A stretch of DNA of 64,000 bases from Sialis fuliginosa. Its lineage: Eukaryota; Arthropoda; Insecta; Megaloptera; Sialidae. Both the position numbers and the translations under genes were made by a program. The stretch lies in NCBI GenBank assembly GCA_961205875.1, contig OY540809.1, positions 18,860,267 to 18,924,266 on the forward strand, read 5' to 3'. Of the stretch, positions 21,470 through 32,262 are shown in pieces. The notes under the pieces are model-generated. The model was not told the origin of the DNA and made no database searches. It was given only the letters and a program-made list of their open reading frames with translations. Positions within the stretch are counted from its first letter, which is position 1, and the number at the start of each line of letters is the position of its first letter.

Positions 21470-21695
21470 AGTGGCGAAGTGAGGGCAAGGGGGTCTATCA
21501 TGCCCCGGGCGCCACTTACAGAAGGGCGCCAAATGGTCCTTAAGACCAACCTTTTGAACCTCATAGCATAAACTCAATTTACGAAGGGCTATAGGCCAGA
21601 ATATGCAACTGAAGACCTTCTTTTTTTTAGACACGCCAATTTCAATTCAGATTAGTATCGTGCCCCGGGCGCCAATTATGCTTGCTACGCCACTG
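21470..21695. mobile_element. 226-bp hAT-type MITE with 8-bp duplication
   Basis: The ends are CAGTGGCGAAG and CTACGCCACTG, flanked on both sides by CAGGTATA (21462-21469 and 21696-21703). An 8-bp duplication with CAGTGGCG ends is characteristic of hAT elements. The interior has GGGCGCC-containing sub-repeats (TGCCCCGGGCGCCA twice) and no coding sequence. Confidence 0.88.
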
Positions 21696-21971
21696 CAGGT
21701 ATACCTACATCTTCTACTGCTTTCAGACCACCAAGAATTATATTATTAGAAGAGGTTGCTATGGTAGCTCTAGTGTCTCCAGTTCAGTTTTCTTTTGTTT
21801 TACAATATTTTTAGCGACACAATAGCTTTAGGTACTCTTCACACTTCCGGAGCGTTTCGTTATGATCGCGAGATGCAGCTCATATCATATCAATAAAATT
21901 TTAATATGAAATGAAACTACAATTATTACTCAAAAATGATATTTGTGCGAGTTGATAATATAGTACATAAC

Positions 21972-22121
21972 AGAGTCCAACCTTGTTAGTACGATATGAA
22001 GGGACTGAGGAGAAAACACGTACTAACGAGAAAAATGCCCTAACGAAATATTTTAAGATGATTACCGGGAGCTAAAAATAAAAACGTACTATGGCGAAAA
22101 ACGCACTAAAGAGGTTCCACT
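21972..22121. mobile_element. 150-bp MITE of pogo/Tigger-like appearance
   Basis: The left end CAGAGTCCAACCTTGTTAGT and right end CACTAAAGAGGTTCCACTG are imperfect inverted repeats. Both flanks carry TACATA. The interior has repeated ACGTACTA/CGCACTAA words. CAGTGGAACCTC-type ends recall pogo-type elements, but the evidence is thin. Confidence 0.45.
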
Positions 22122-22885
22122 GTACATATATTTTAATAATTATAATACAAAACATTAAATTAATTGTTTAGATTTAGATGTATCTTTCAGCACTTACTTT
22201 TTTTTAATAGATCGGCATTATTTACTATTTCTTCATGAAATTCTTCACAAGACTTGCTAAATTACACTTCACTTGCAATATTGATTTTATTGTTTCAATA
22301 GACAGTTGCGTCTTATCGGATGTCCACAACTTATTAAAAGAAAACACTTTCCGTTACACTATTGGTATCGGGCAAACATTATTTGGTACATTCTTTGTTT
22401 CAAAATCTTAAAATATTTCAACCCACCTCATATCCGTTGACGTTCTTTCATAATTCCATTTTTTAATTTTTTAATCAGCATATTTTTTTTTTACATATGT
22501 GACATCAAAAAGCGCACTTTATTTTATTTCATTATGCATCGAAAAATATTGAAAACTTTTTTTCACACATCGCCAATCGATACAATTTTTCAAACCGATC
22601 CATCTAAAACAATCAACATCTTCAAAGTGTGTTAAGCGGAGTTCTGTATATTTCATGCAGTACTTTTTTGGAACATCCATTTTCTTCTAAGTTGTTAACT
22701 GACTGCATACAGAAAATGGTAGATAATGCATTCTTTCTTTTAATTTTAGTTTTAAATTATTTATATTTTCTATAACTACGTATGGGGCGTAGTTGAAGGA
22801 AAGATAAACGCAAAATCTCATAACACAAAGGACGCTCTGAAGGCTATCATCATGGAGGTAATAACTAAGATGGACAAGATGGAAA
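22122..22885. other. No gene recognised
   Basis: This stretch has short open frames only. The plus strand near 22160-22660 is AT-rich without recognisable motifs, and the minus-strand frame at 22687-22893 has no family features. It is probably old hAT or LINE flank. Confidence 0.4.
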
Positions 22886-23775
22886 TTAAACATAAAACAT
22901 TTCTGCGGTTTCTAATTCACCAGGGCAGTTAGGAGTTGGCACTATCCCTATACGGTGTTGATACTCTTGAAACCCACCGTGTCCCGTGAGCACCTGGGTT
23001 AAGTAGTAATTAACTTTACCATGCGCTCTGGTGAACCATGGCCTTATCTGGGGGATGAGTTGGTGGCTATGTTCCGATATACACTGTGAGCACTGGCCAG
23101 TGGTGATGACGTCATTGATCGCCGCCATTTTACTACTGCCAGTACTGTAGCTTTATTGCATCTGTGCTCACAGTACTCTGATCACGTGATCAAAATTTGA
23201 ATGCAACTGACAGAAGCAGATGCATTTAAGGTTAACTTTGGATGTATTTTTTATTATCAGGTTATTTGAAGATGAATTAATAACATTTATGGTATATATA
23301 ATCAAAAGTAAGTATAAATAAGAATAAATAATTTAGCCTTAATTGAAATGCACTAATATAATTAAGCAAATTGACGCAACAATATAAATTTTTTGAATTG
23401 CTATTTTTCTCATTATTGAAAATAATATTTGAATTATTTATTTATTATTGTACTTTATATGATCAGAGGATATTAAAAGTGATGTCATGCATAAAAATAC
23501 TATGAATCTGGCCACTTCATCGTTATAAATATATCTGGTCTTTATTTTGACATTAGTTTCAAAATGGCGGTCTACAGTAACTGCAAAATCTAAAACGGAA
23601 CGATCAATCCAGTAAAGTGGAGTGACGTCAGAAGTCACAGTGCTCGCAGTGTATATCGGAACATAGCCGGTGTGTCCACCTACCATTGGTGGCTTTATCC
23701 CACTTCTCCATGGTCTCTTCTCTGTCAGTGGTCCCACGCTCCACCTCCGTCCCAAGCGCTCCATTTCCGGCCGTA
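22886..23775 (-). pseudogene. LINE (R1/Jockey-like) C-terminal fragment split by a MITE
   Basis: Minus-strand codons at 23765-23667 read ETMEKWDKATNGRWTHR and resume at 23066 with LIPQIRPWFTRAHGKVNYYL and TQVLTGHGGFQEY, ending CPGELETAEMF. The GRWT-xx-LIP and YYLTQxLTGHGxF signatures belong to the region after reverse transcriptase in R1-type non-LTR retrotransposons, just before a Cys-His motif. A 600-bp MITE separates THR from LIP. The fragment is truncated on both sides and non-functional. Confidence 0.8.
23067..23666. mobile_element. 600-bp MITE with CTATGTTCCGATATACACTG ends
   Basis: The ends are inverted repeats starting CTATGTTCCGATATACACTG, then GAGCACTG. Sub-terminal TGACGTCA and CCGCCATTTT words are also inverted. 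The LINE codons on the two sides are continuous without it. Flanking TGGTG and CGGTG suggest a duplication of about 5 bases with one change. No coding sequence was seen. Confidence 0.75.
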
Positions 23776-23829
23776 CATATTTGAATTAACTGAATTTGAG
23801 CCTACAATGTGCAGCTGTAAATAGGTTCA

Positions 23830-24415
23830 ATGTTGAGGATAAAATAGAAACTATTATAAAAAAATTGACTTGTGGTCAAAACGAATGAACAACTCTGTAT
23901 ATGAGTCATTTCCAACACTAAACGATTTTTTAGAAACTTTAAATAAGAAGCTTTCTGATGAAATACGGAACATTTAATGTATCTTAATAGGAGCTTTGGG
24001 AATTATTTACTTTGTCTTGATTTTGGCTACAACTGGATAGAGATCCATTCAACACATAACTGAGTGATGCTTTACATTTATCTATATTTGAAGAAGAAAG
24101 TCTCGTTGAGATGTCATATGTTACATCTTTAAACTCCAATTTAAGAAAATTGAACTAACAAATTTTTGGTTGAGTGTTAGATCCGATTATCTTGCATTCG
24201 AAAATAGAGAACTGAAACATTTGATTTCATTCTCCACAACGTACTTGTATGAACAGGCTTTTTCAGTGTTGCTTTATGCGAAATCAAAGTACCGAAATAA
24301 ACTCAATGTAGAAGCGAACCTGAGAATAAAACTTTCCACTATCGAGCCAAACATTGAAGATCTAGTTTCAAGAAAACAGCACCATCCCTCTCATAGCAAA
24401 AGTAGTACTACATAA
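23830..24415 (+). pseudogene. hAT transposase remnant (ZBED5/SCAND3-like)
   Basis: The clearest part, 24170-24415, reads YLYEQAFSVLLYAKSKYRNK then LNVEANLRIKLSTIEPNIEDL. This matches what I know of the C-terminal dimerisation region in hAT-derived ZBED5/SCAND3-type proteins (FATTYLCExxFS...KxKYRNRL). Upstream, 23870-24160 holds related pieces in shifting frames with stops. The N-terminal BED finger and catalytic core are not seen. Confidence 0.75.
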
Positions 24416-24633
24416 GAATTCAGGTAGTTCAATAAAAACTGTTTTGTGTCCAAATAATAAATAAAATTTGACTGTCAAAATATAAGAGGTACCCATAAGT
24501 AATCAATTACTTTTTAGTTAGGAAAACTTGCTTCAAACTAATTCAGAGTGTTAACTTGTACAGACGTGTTTATTCGCTATCCTTGACTTTTTATTCATAA
24601 CAAAAACAAAAGTTTTTATTACACCGGTGCAAA

Positions 24634-25290
24634 ATGGCGGACAGTCAACCAACAAAAGAACATTTACGTCATTGCATGCTGCTTCATTTTCGATCGGGGT
24701 TTTATGCAACGGTTGCAAAAAAAAAATATGTATATGACGACGTACTGAAAGTCAATAAGTGCCAGCGTTGATTTAGAAAATTTTCCAATGGTGATTTTGA
24801 CTTATCCGATAGTGATTGATAGAATTTGATATTGACGCTTTAAAATCACTGGTCGAAACGGATCTCAAACTTGAGTATTTAGGAAATAGCAAGTATTCTT
24901 CAGGCTACTTGGTCAACAGTGCAAAGATTGTGAAAACAAGGTTTACAGACAGGGTATATGAACCCCATATCAGTTGTCTGAGTTGAATAAGGAACAACGA
25001 CAGCAACTTTAACTCAAGAAAAAATAAGACAGCTGGACTGGGAAGTTTTACCACATCCCCCTATTCTCCCGACATAGCGCCATCCGACTTTCATTTATTC
25101 CGATCCATGGAACATTCTCTAAGCAATAATTTTTTTTTTAATATGTGCGAGCTCACCTAGAATCATATTTTACATCAAAGCCAATTGAATTTTATGAACA
25201 GGGGATTAAAACTCTGTCAGCAAGATGGCAAAAGGTCCTAAATAACGACGGAGATTACATAATCGACTAAATGTATAATTAAACATAAAA
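24634..25290 (+). pseudogene. Mariner transposase pseudogene, internally deleted
   Basis: The ATG at 24634 starts MADSQPTKEHLRHCMLLHFR, followed by RKFSNGDFDLSDS, the helix-turn-helix region of irritans-type mariners (KEHLRH...WFRRFKxGDFDL). After a stop and deletions it resumes near 25035 with HPPYSPDIAPSDFHLFRSM, the third catalytic Asp region. The first and second catalytic Asp segments are missing or unreadable. At about 650 bases it is half the family's usual length. Confidence 0.88.
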
Positions 25291-25362
25291 TAATTTTTTT
25301 AATTTCTGTCCACACAAAGAAGATGCTAATTTGATACATCTTTCTATCGCTTGAGTGGCAGG

Positions 25363-25480
25363 GATATTTAAATATATTAATATCGTCAGGTATGGTTAGG
25401 TTAGGTTAGGTTAGGTTAGGTTAGTGAGTGGCAGGGATATTTAAATATATTAATATCGTCGGGTATGGTTAGGTATTGCA
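25363..25480. repeat. Interstitial TTAGG array between 45-bp direct repeats
   Basis: About six units of TTAGG/GGTTA, the insect telomere repeat, lie at 25388-25424. They are bracketed by direct copies of a block beginning GAGTGGCAGGGATATTTAAA, at about 25352 and 25427. No coding sequence is present. Confidence 0.85.
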
Positions 25481-26171
25481 AGGTCGCTTCTGCTTGTTAT
25501 ACCCTCGTTTGTGTATTAGCAAGAAAATAAACAATAATGGCTGGAATTTAAAACATTTATTTATATATATAAAATTTACAAAGAAATATATGTATTAGGG
25601 TGGCGCAAAAAAACCGACTATTTTTTTTTTTTTAGTCTCACGTGAAAAAATATCGGTTTTCGACGTTTTATGAGCTGTCTCCAAAGGACAGCTTAAAAAA
25701 AATTTTTTAAAAGGTCGCTCAGAATTTTTTAAAATTTCAAAAATCATCAAAAATCGAATTTTTTTTTTTTTTTTAATTTTTTTCTCGTTACGGTATATTT
25801 TTATAGACAAAAAAAAATAAGTTCCTGAAAGTTTCATTTAAAAATTCAAATTTTAAAAGGTCGCTCAGATTTTTTTTAAATTTGCAAGTGCGTTACTTTG
25901 GATTTTGTCGAGCGACCTTTTAATATTCAAATTGAAATTCTATACATTTTTTTCCTTTTATTTAATGAAGTTATCGACAAAAATTCACTACAAGATGAAC
26001 TATAAATCAAATATGACAAAAAATATAATTTTCATTTTTAACTTTATAATTTTATTCAATTAACTACAACATTTGAATAGTATCTAAATAAACTTTGTTG
26101 TTAATTTTGATAACACTGATAACAAATTTCAAATTTTAAAGGTTTTAACTTTGCTTATGGACTTATAAAAT

Positions 26172-28531
26172 TTATTGTTCTGTTAAAGTACGTATTAAAT
26201 TTGCTTTATTTGCATTAGGATATAATTTACGATTTTCTTCGACGACTTGTAGTACTCTCTGCAACTCATCTTCTTTTTTTACAAATCGCACATACTCTTG
26301 CATCAATGAAACACCACGCTCTGCAGTATCATTAACTATACGTAATGCACGAACTGTATGTAAACTTTTCAAGTAGGACTGATTTGAATTCCAGGTGGCA
26401 GGATGTGTTTCTAAAAATTCGTCATTCAAGTTCAAAGCTTCAAAAAAATATCGTGTATTATGATTTACGAAGTGGTGAATTTCTTTATTCACTATATCAC
26501 ATTGTTTCACTTGAATACGATTTAATGGTGGCTGTCTAGATTGTGTTTTTAAAGCTGTCACCATTTGAATCTTTGTTTCGATTGAAATTTCAGAATCAAA
26601 AAATGCCAATCCAATTAAGTAGTCACTAATGTACCACAAATGTCGGGAAAAACTTTTTAATGCCACTGACCCTAATTTTTCATTTTGTTTTTTGTATGTG
26701 ACCAGATCTTTAAGTAGTTGTAAATCGATTCTCGGGGCTATCGTAGGAATTTGGCAAAGAAACCAGGCTTTTAGATAAATTGTAATTACAAATTCATTAA
26801 ATTCTTCGAGTTCTTTTAAGACTACTTTAGATAATTTAAATTGACTGCGAAAAAGATATATTTTCAAACAGTAGATTATTTTGGACATCCACCTAGCTCG
26901 ATGGTACGCCCCAGGTTTATTTATTGAAAAATTGGTAGGCTCACCAAGATAGATCAGGGATAATGTTAATAATTCCCTATAATCATCTCTTGGATGTTGA
27001 ATTTTTAATTGATTAATGATAAATTGTTTAATTCCGACTTTATCTTGGATGTTTCCACATTCGATTTTTTTTTTATTAAGATTTGGCCATTCTTTTTTGA
27101 AACGCTCAAACAATTTTATTTGGGGACCACTAGTGACGGGTTCTAATTGTGAAGAAAATATAGCTGTTAGAATCAATTCAAATATATGGTGCCTACAAGC
27201 AAAATTAAGCAATTTCCTCTTCAACATTCTTTCTAAGTGAACAGTAGCTCCTTCTTGTAGTCCTGTGTTACTTGCAGTCGTGTCAAAACACAGACAATGA
27301 ACGCAATCAGCAATATCCCACTGCAAAAGTGAATTATAAACAGCTGTGGCTTGATTCTTACCAGATGAACTATCAATTGTAGGAATACTCAAAAGTTTTG
27401 ATATGCCTTCCCCTGTAACTAATACTGCTAGCCTGTCCTCAGCTTCGGAAGAGTTTGACGTTCTCATTAATTTCGAATCCCAGTGCACCGTGAGGCATGT
27501 ATCTGGTTTAAATGACTCTTTTATATGATTGTAGGCTTCTGCTCGATGTTTTTGGCGTGTACGACGGACAGTGTCTTTACTGACGATAACATTTGACAAA
27601 TCTTGTTTTAAAGATACAGATGCTGCAGCTATGATGAGTGTTGCGCTACGGTGTGAAGTTTTCGTTCGATCTAACATACTTGATAACGCTGGAGTTATAA
27701 TATTTTTTTTGCGTGGTTCACTTATTTTCCTTTTTTTAAGCGGAGAATGATAGAGTTCGTGTGACGACACTGATGACACACTGGTAGTTTTCCAATTACG
27801 GGAGCACAGTGCGACTCAGTGCCGCATAATGTCGCATTAGCAGAGGTTTAGTTGAAACAGATTAGTTTTCAAAGACGACATCTATAAATTTTATGTTAAC
27901 TTATTGGCATCACTTGCGCATTACACCAGCAAGCAGAGCTTTTCTTAGTGCTCGTCTGTGCGAGGCGTTGCCGACGATGGAACACTCGATGCTGCGCACA
28001 ATGTCGCATTATGCGCTCTTGTGCGGTAATTGGAAAACTACCACTATGACCTGATGCATCACTTTTTTGAGACAATAGTACAGTTGGTTCTGAATTATTT
28101 AACGGCAAATTGTTTCTGCTAAGTGTAAAAGATTTCGTTGTTGAGTTATTTCTTTCCTGTTGAAGTGTACACTGAAACATATCGTCTAAAGAGTTTAGAA
28201 ACGTATTTTCGTTTTCTCGTTGGGATTGTGTAACCCTCAAACGATTCTTTTTTAGCTTCTGCCAAGTGATGAATATTTTTTCAATTTTTTCTCTAATATG
28301 AAAGTCCTTGATAGTCACCGTTGGTTCCCAGCATTGTTGAATTTTTTGAGTGGTCAATTTTAAACTTTCTGCAATTGTCAATTTATTTTCACAGTGTTGG
28401 AATAAGAAAAAGCTGAGTACTGCACGGCGAGACGGAACTTTAGTAATTATCAACTCTTTATGGTATTCCCCAATTAACCATTCACCAGAACCAGATGGTG
28501 TTGATGATCTCAGTTGAGGTTTAGAGCACAT
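26172..28531 (-). CDS. Probable transposase of the 25598-29522 element, split by a MITE
   Basis: The frame opens at the ATG at 28531 (MCSKPQLRSSTPSGSGEWL) and runs to 28046. It resumes in the same frame at 27779 and ends at 26172. Leaving out the MITE and one copy of its ACT duplication keeps the frame continuous, about 690-700 codons. The C-terminal 535 codons contain CFDTTASNTG, ACRHHIFEL and GAYHRARWMSKIIYCLKIYL. FDT-S-NTG followed by CRHH resembles an RNase H-like transposase core with a metal-binding CxHH segment. I recall similar proteins in several arthropod genomes, without an assigned function. As it stands the protein is broken by the MITE. Confidence 0.7.
27783..28042. mobile_element. 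260-bp MITE inside a transposase gene
   Basis: The ends are GGTAGTTTTCCAATTAC and its complement, with ACT on both sides (27780-27782 and 28043-28045). Sub-terminal inverted words GCGCATAATGCGACAT are shared by both arms. The insertion falls between codons that read continuously without it. A 3-bp duplication of ACT does not settle the superfamily. Confidence 0.88.
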
Positions 28532-29523
28532 TTTTAATCTATAAAGAAATAACATATGAAAAACATTCAAAAACTAAAATCAAGTTATAGTTCAGATGCG
28601 AATTCTGAATAAAAAATTAAATTATTACCAAACAACTAGATACATTAGACTATTTTAAGGTTAGAACGAAAAAATTGAAAAATCACAATAGAGCATACCT
28701 TTTTGTTCAATGAAAATATCAAACATTGTTATGTAGAAAATGTCATGAACTGAGAAATTAAAATGTTATATGTAAATATTATTATCTTCAAGATCCGTTA
28801 ATCTAGATAGAAATCAAACAGAAAATCAGCAAGTAATTGTTTACTAACGAGTTCTGTATTTGGAAATAAAATGAAGGTAGCGCTGGCCTAATATGGTGTT
28901 CGAATAATGAACTCATAACTTCGATGCGTCGGTAAAAAAAATTTTCGTTTAAATGAAACAAAACGCGGTAATTTTGGAAAATTCTCTATTAAACTAATCA
29001 TAATTAAATGAAATATTAAGAACTTAGAATAAAAATTATTTGTTGTAATATTACTTTTGACTTGTGAAATTATTAAATTTAAAGAAAATTATATTTTTTG
29101 TCATGTTTGATTTATAGTTCATCTCGTAGTAAATTTTTGTCGATAACTTCATTAAATAAAAGGAAAAAAATGTATAGAATTCCAATTTGAATATTAGAAG
29201 GTCGCTCGACAAAATCCAAAGTAACGCACTTGCAAACTTAAAAAAATTCTGAGCGACCTTTTAAAATTTGAATTTTTAAATGAAATTTTCAGGAACTTAT
29301 TTTTTTTTTGTCTATAAAAATATACCGTAACGAGAAAAAAATTTAAAAAAAAAAAAAAATTCGATTTTTGATGATTTTTGAAATTTTAAAAAATTCTGAG
29401 CGACCTTTTAAAAAATTTTTTTTGAGCTGTCCTTTGGAGACAGCTCATGACACGTCGAAAACCGATATTTTTTCACGTGAGACTAAAAAAAAAAAAAAAT
29501 AATCGGTTTTTTTGCGCCACCCT

Positions 29524-30554
29524 AGTGTCGGCTCTACTTTACATTTTTTATTAACTCTACGATATGTACTCCGTGGTAGAATGTTGACATCCGATCCAGT
29601 GTCCAGTTTGAATTCCACGAAAGTATCATCTATTCTTATTACTTCAGTCCATTTATGTTTTCTGAAAATATTAGGTTGATTCTTATTAATTATATCTATA
29701 CATAAATTATTATCTTTGTCATTATCATTTAATGAAACGGCCTTTATTTTTTTTATTTTACATGCTATTGTGAAATGATTAAATTTTAGACAATTCATAC
29801 ACTGTTTGCCATAAGCCGGACATTTTTTTGGGCCATGTGATATTAAACATTTATAACAAGTGCGACCATTATTATTCCTATTACTACTACTATTAAAATT
29901 ATTCCTATTACTATTATTGTGACCATATTTTTTATTTAAAAACTTTTTATTTGAGTACTTATCTAAGGAGAAAATTGGAGCTGCTGAACTGCTACTGGGG
30001 CCTTCTTGGACATGTCTTGTATGTTCACGAGACAGCTCCCATGCTCTGCATCGCTCGACAGCCTTTTCCAGATCCAGTCCTTCCACCTGAAGTAGCTTTT
30101 TTTGTAATGTCTTATCATACACTCCCAGCACAATCCGGTCTCGAATAAGTGAGGTTGCTTGATTATCAAATTCACAGGTCTTGGCTAGCTTCTTTAAATC
30201 AGTGTAAAAATTATCAAATGGTTCTTTTTCATTTTGATTTCTGTTATAGAAATTAAACCTTTCAAATACTATATTCTTCTTTGGAGTACAGTAGTTTTCA
30301 AACGCCTTTTTTACACTTGCAAATTTCTTTTTCTCAGCATCGCTTAAATCAAATGTCGTGTATAACTCTAAAGCATCTGAGCCTATTGCATTTAAAAATG
30401 TAGCTATTCTCACTGCATCAGTTTTGTCATTTATACCTGCAGCGGTTTCAAATATTTCGTAATTTAATTTAAATTTTCGCCAGTTTTCACTTATGTTTCC
30501 ATTTAAATTCAGGTCTTCTACAGGTTTAACAAAATTATTTGTGCTGCTTGTCAT
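29524..30554 (-). CDS. Gypsy gag and start of protease, truncated
   Basis: The frame starts with the ATG at 30554 and is open for about 340 codons. Its N-terminal half is a helical gag domain (NWRKFKLNYEIFETAAG, VFERFNFYNRNQNEKEPFDN). Then follow a basic Asn/Ser-rich stretch, two CCHC-like knuckles (CYKCLISHGPKKC, CMNCLKFNHFTIAC), and an aspartic protease motif FKLDTGSDVNILP with an intact DTG. At 29523 the frame runs into the DNA transposon's TIR and ends after about 20 foreign codons. No stop lies before that, so the Gypsy element was young when hit. Pol is not present on the far side of the transposon. Confidence 0.88.
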
Positions 30555-30785
30555 ATTGATTTATTAATTTTTAATAAATGCATATAAACCTGATCAAAGA
30601 TGTACAATGTCATACACGCGGTCACTAATTTTTATTTTATTTTATCCACTTGATTATTTATAATCTTCTTTAAATAATACTCTTCATGTATTTTAAATTT
30701 GATTTTAATCATTTCACTTATAATATTTTTCATTTATAATTAATTAATATTTATATATTATTTTTACATACACTTTGTTCGACTT

Positions 30786-30985
30786 GCACCGACTGCGCCA
30801 TGTTACGTTGTGTCAGGAGAGGTTCTCAATAAAACCAGTGTATAGTTAGACGGCCACAGAATGAATGTTTATTATAACATAAAAATAAAGTCATTTTCTT
30901 AATACATAGATAAACAATATCATATTCTATTACATAGATATTACATTAGATTATTTACATAGATATATGTATGACATATATGCAA
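30786..30985 (-). mobile_element. Gypsy primer binding site and partial 5' LTR
   Basis: On the minus strand the LTR end ...CGTAACA is followed by TGGCGCAGTCGG (30800-30789), a primer binding site of the form common in insect Gypsy elements. It lies about 230 bases upstream of the gag ATG. The LTR runs rightward on the plus strand from 30801 (TGTTACGTTGTGTCAGGAGA) and is lost at about 30985, where another repeat starts. Confidence 0.6.
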
Positions 30986-30986
30986 C

Positions 30987-31700
30987 AACCACCAGGTTGC
31001 AGAAGAAGCAAGCGGTATCCCTACTAGAGGCAGCAATGCAACTTCATCGATGACTGTACCAACAATCGGTACAAAAAAAAGAGGTGAAAAATCATGGCGT
31101 AGTGGCCAAATAGGGAAGAATGTATATCATATCTACCAATTTAAAAAAAAATACTGGAGTGGTTTTTCCACGTAGCCATGAAAAAATAAGGCATCTCATA
31201 GTAGATCTCATGGCGGTAGATACGCGGGTGGAAATAACAAATACAACATTATTTATAAGTAATTATTAGAAAGGATATAACAGATGGGTTGAATGATATT
31301 GTATAAAAGAAAGATCAGGGATTATAAACACAAATTTACGAGGTCGTGGTTCAGTGAGAATATTGTGAAAATATTATGTACGACGTATATGTAACGTATT
31401 AATTTATTAAATAACTTTATAATGAATAAATTGAGAATAAATGATAAAACTGTTATAATACTCACATACCGTCTATTTTGCAATGTACAGCAAAAACACC
31501 GATGAGGTAATGATGATGTATTAACATACATCATCATTATTTGATTTGAAAACAATCGAAAACATTACAGAAATTATTCAAACGTAGAATATACCGAAAT
31601 ATACCTATACTTCATTGATACGTTATAATATGTATAATGCACTGTTGTGGCTACATTTGCGTTATGTTATAGGAAGGAATGGAGATTTCCATTTTTGACA
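30987..31700 (+). repeat. ACCACCAGGTTGC repeat, copy 1
   Basis: The block begins ACCACCAGGTTGCAGAAG and follows 36908-37550 plus 38510-38590 nearly base for base. The shared text includes CATGGCGTAGTGGCCAAA at 31095 and GGAAGGAATGGAGATTTCCA near 31675. No coding sequence was recognised. It is a dispersed repeat of unknown class, present as two long copies and one partial copy here. Confidence 0.75.
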
Positions 31701-31749
31701 CTATGGCACTAGTATTACTGTATTTTGACCGTTTATACCTTCAACCTGC

Positions 31750-32015
31750 AAGGAGGGTCTTTTATTCAACCCGGGACGCAAAAGTGTGAAGCCGAGACGT
31801 TAGCCACTGCACCGCCTCTTCGGTTGAACTCGATACGCGTTAAAAGGCACGTAAAGAACGTCGACAACTCTAACCGTCATTTTCTCGAAAACGGTTGAGT
31901 TTCGACGGATAAGCTGAGACACGTGTTCGCTTATTTTGACCTCTCTTCCACCGAGTGAAGTTTCAGGTAAATCGGGGCGTGGCACTTCTTACGTTCTCCT
32001 CGTTAGATATTTTAT
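31750..32015 (-). repeat. SINE-like retroposon with a tRNA-like promoter region
   Basis: On the minus strand GGTGCAGTGGCTAACGTCTC resembles a tRNA A box and GTCCCGGGTTGAAT a weak B box, about 30 bases apart, as in tRNA-derived SINEs. The adjoining sequence to 32015 is more GC-rich than its surroundings and has an open frame with no recognised domain. No tRNA cloverleaf can be formed, so this is not a tRNA gene. Boundaries are approximate. Confidence 0.5.
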
Positions 32016-32089
32016 AATGTGTTATTAGCAAAATCAAATTTAAGAGCAGAATTAAAATTCAATTTATTAGAAATATGTAAAGGCACAAA

Positions 32090-32262
32090 AAGATCTTACC
32101 GAGCAGATCAATAAATATCGTGAGGTGTACGTGCTGTTTGGACAGATCGAAGCTGCTATAGCTGAAAGAATCAACGCGCAACCTGTAGAAAATGTTATTC
32201 ATCCAACCGAACCGTCAGTGTGCAGTAAGTGCTCTCAGTGTGGCAGTAGTACGAGATCGTAA
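32090..32262 (+). CDS. Short coding-like segment, function unknown
   Basis: From about 32093 the frame reads KDLTEQINKYREVYVLFGQI, then EAAIAERINAQPVENVIHP, and ends near 32262 after CSKCSQCGSS. Composition, codon use and the Gln/Glu-rich helix look more coding than the surroundings. A possible splice donor GTAAGT lies at 32223. It could be an exon or a retroelement gag piece. I recognise no family. Confidence 0.3.

Larger units (their letters stand above)
25598..29522 (-). mobile_element. Full-length 3.9 kb DNA transposon with long TIRs and TA flanks
   Basis: The ends are GGGTGGCGCAAAAAAACCGA and its complement, and the inverted arms extend about 430 bases on each side (25598-26030, 29088-29522). 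The arms contain repeated AAGGTCGCTCAG words. TA lies immediately outside both ends (25596-25597, 29523-29524), so the likely duplication is TA. One transposase-like reading frame on the minus strand fills the centre. The element interrupts the Gypsy protease coding frame at 29523. I do not recognise the superfamily with certainty. Confidence 0.85.

Noticed and set aside
23438..23764. 108-codon minus-strand frame starting MERLGRRWS
   Set aside because: It mixes LINE sequence in the wrong frame with MITE sequence; the LINE codons read ETMEKWDKATNGRWT in the other frame.
31765..31820. tRNA gene on the minus strand
   Set aside because: A-box and B-box-like words are present but no acceptor stem or anticodon arm pairs; it fits a SINE head better.
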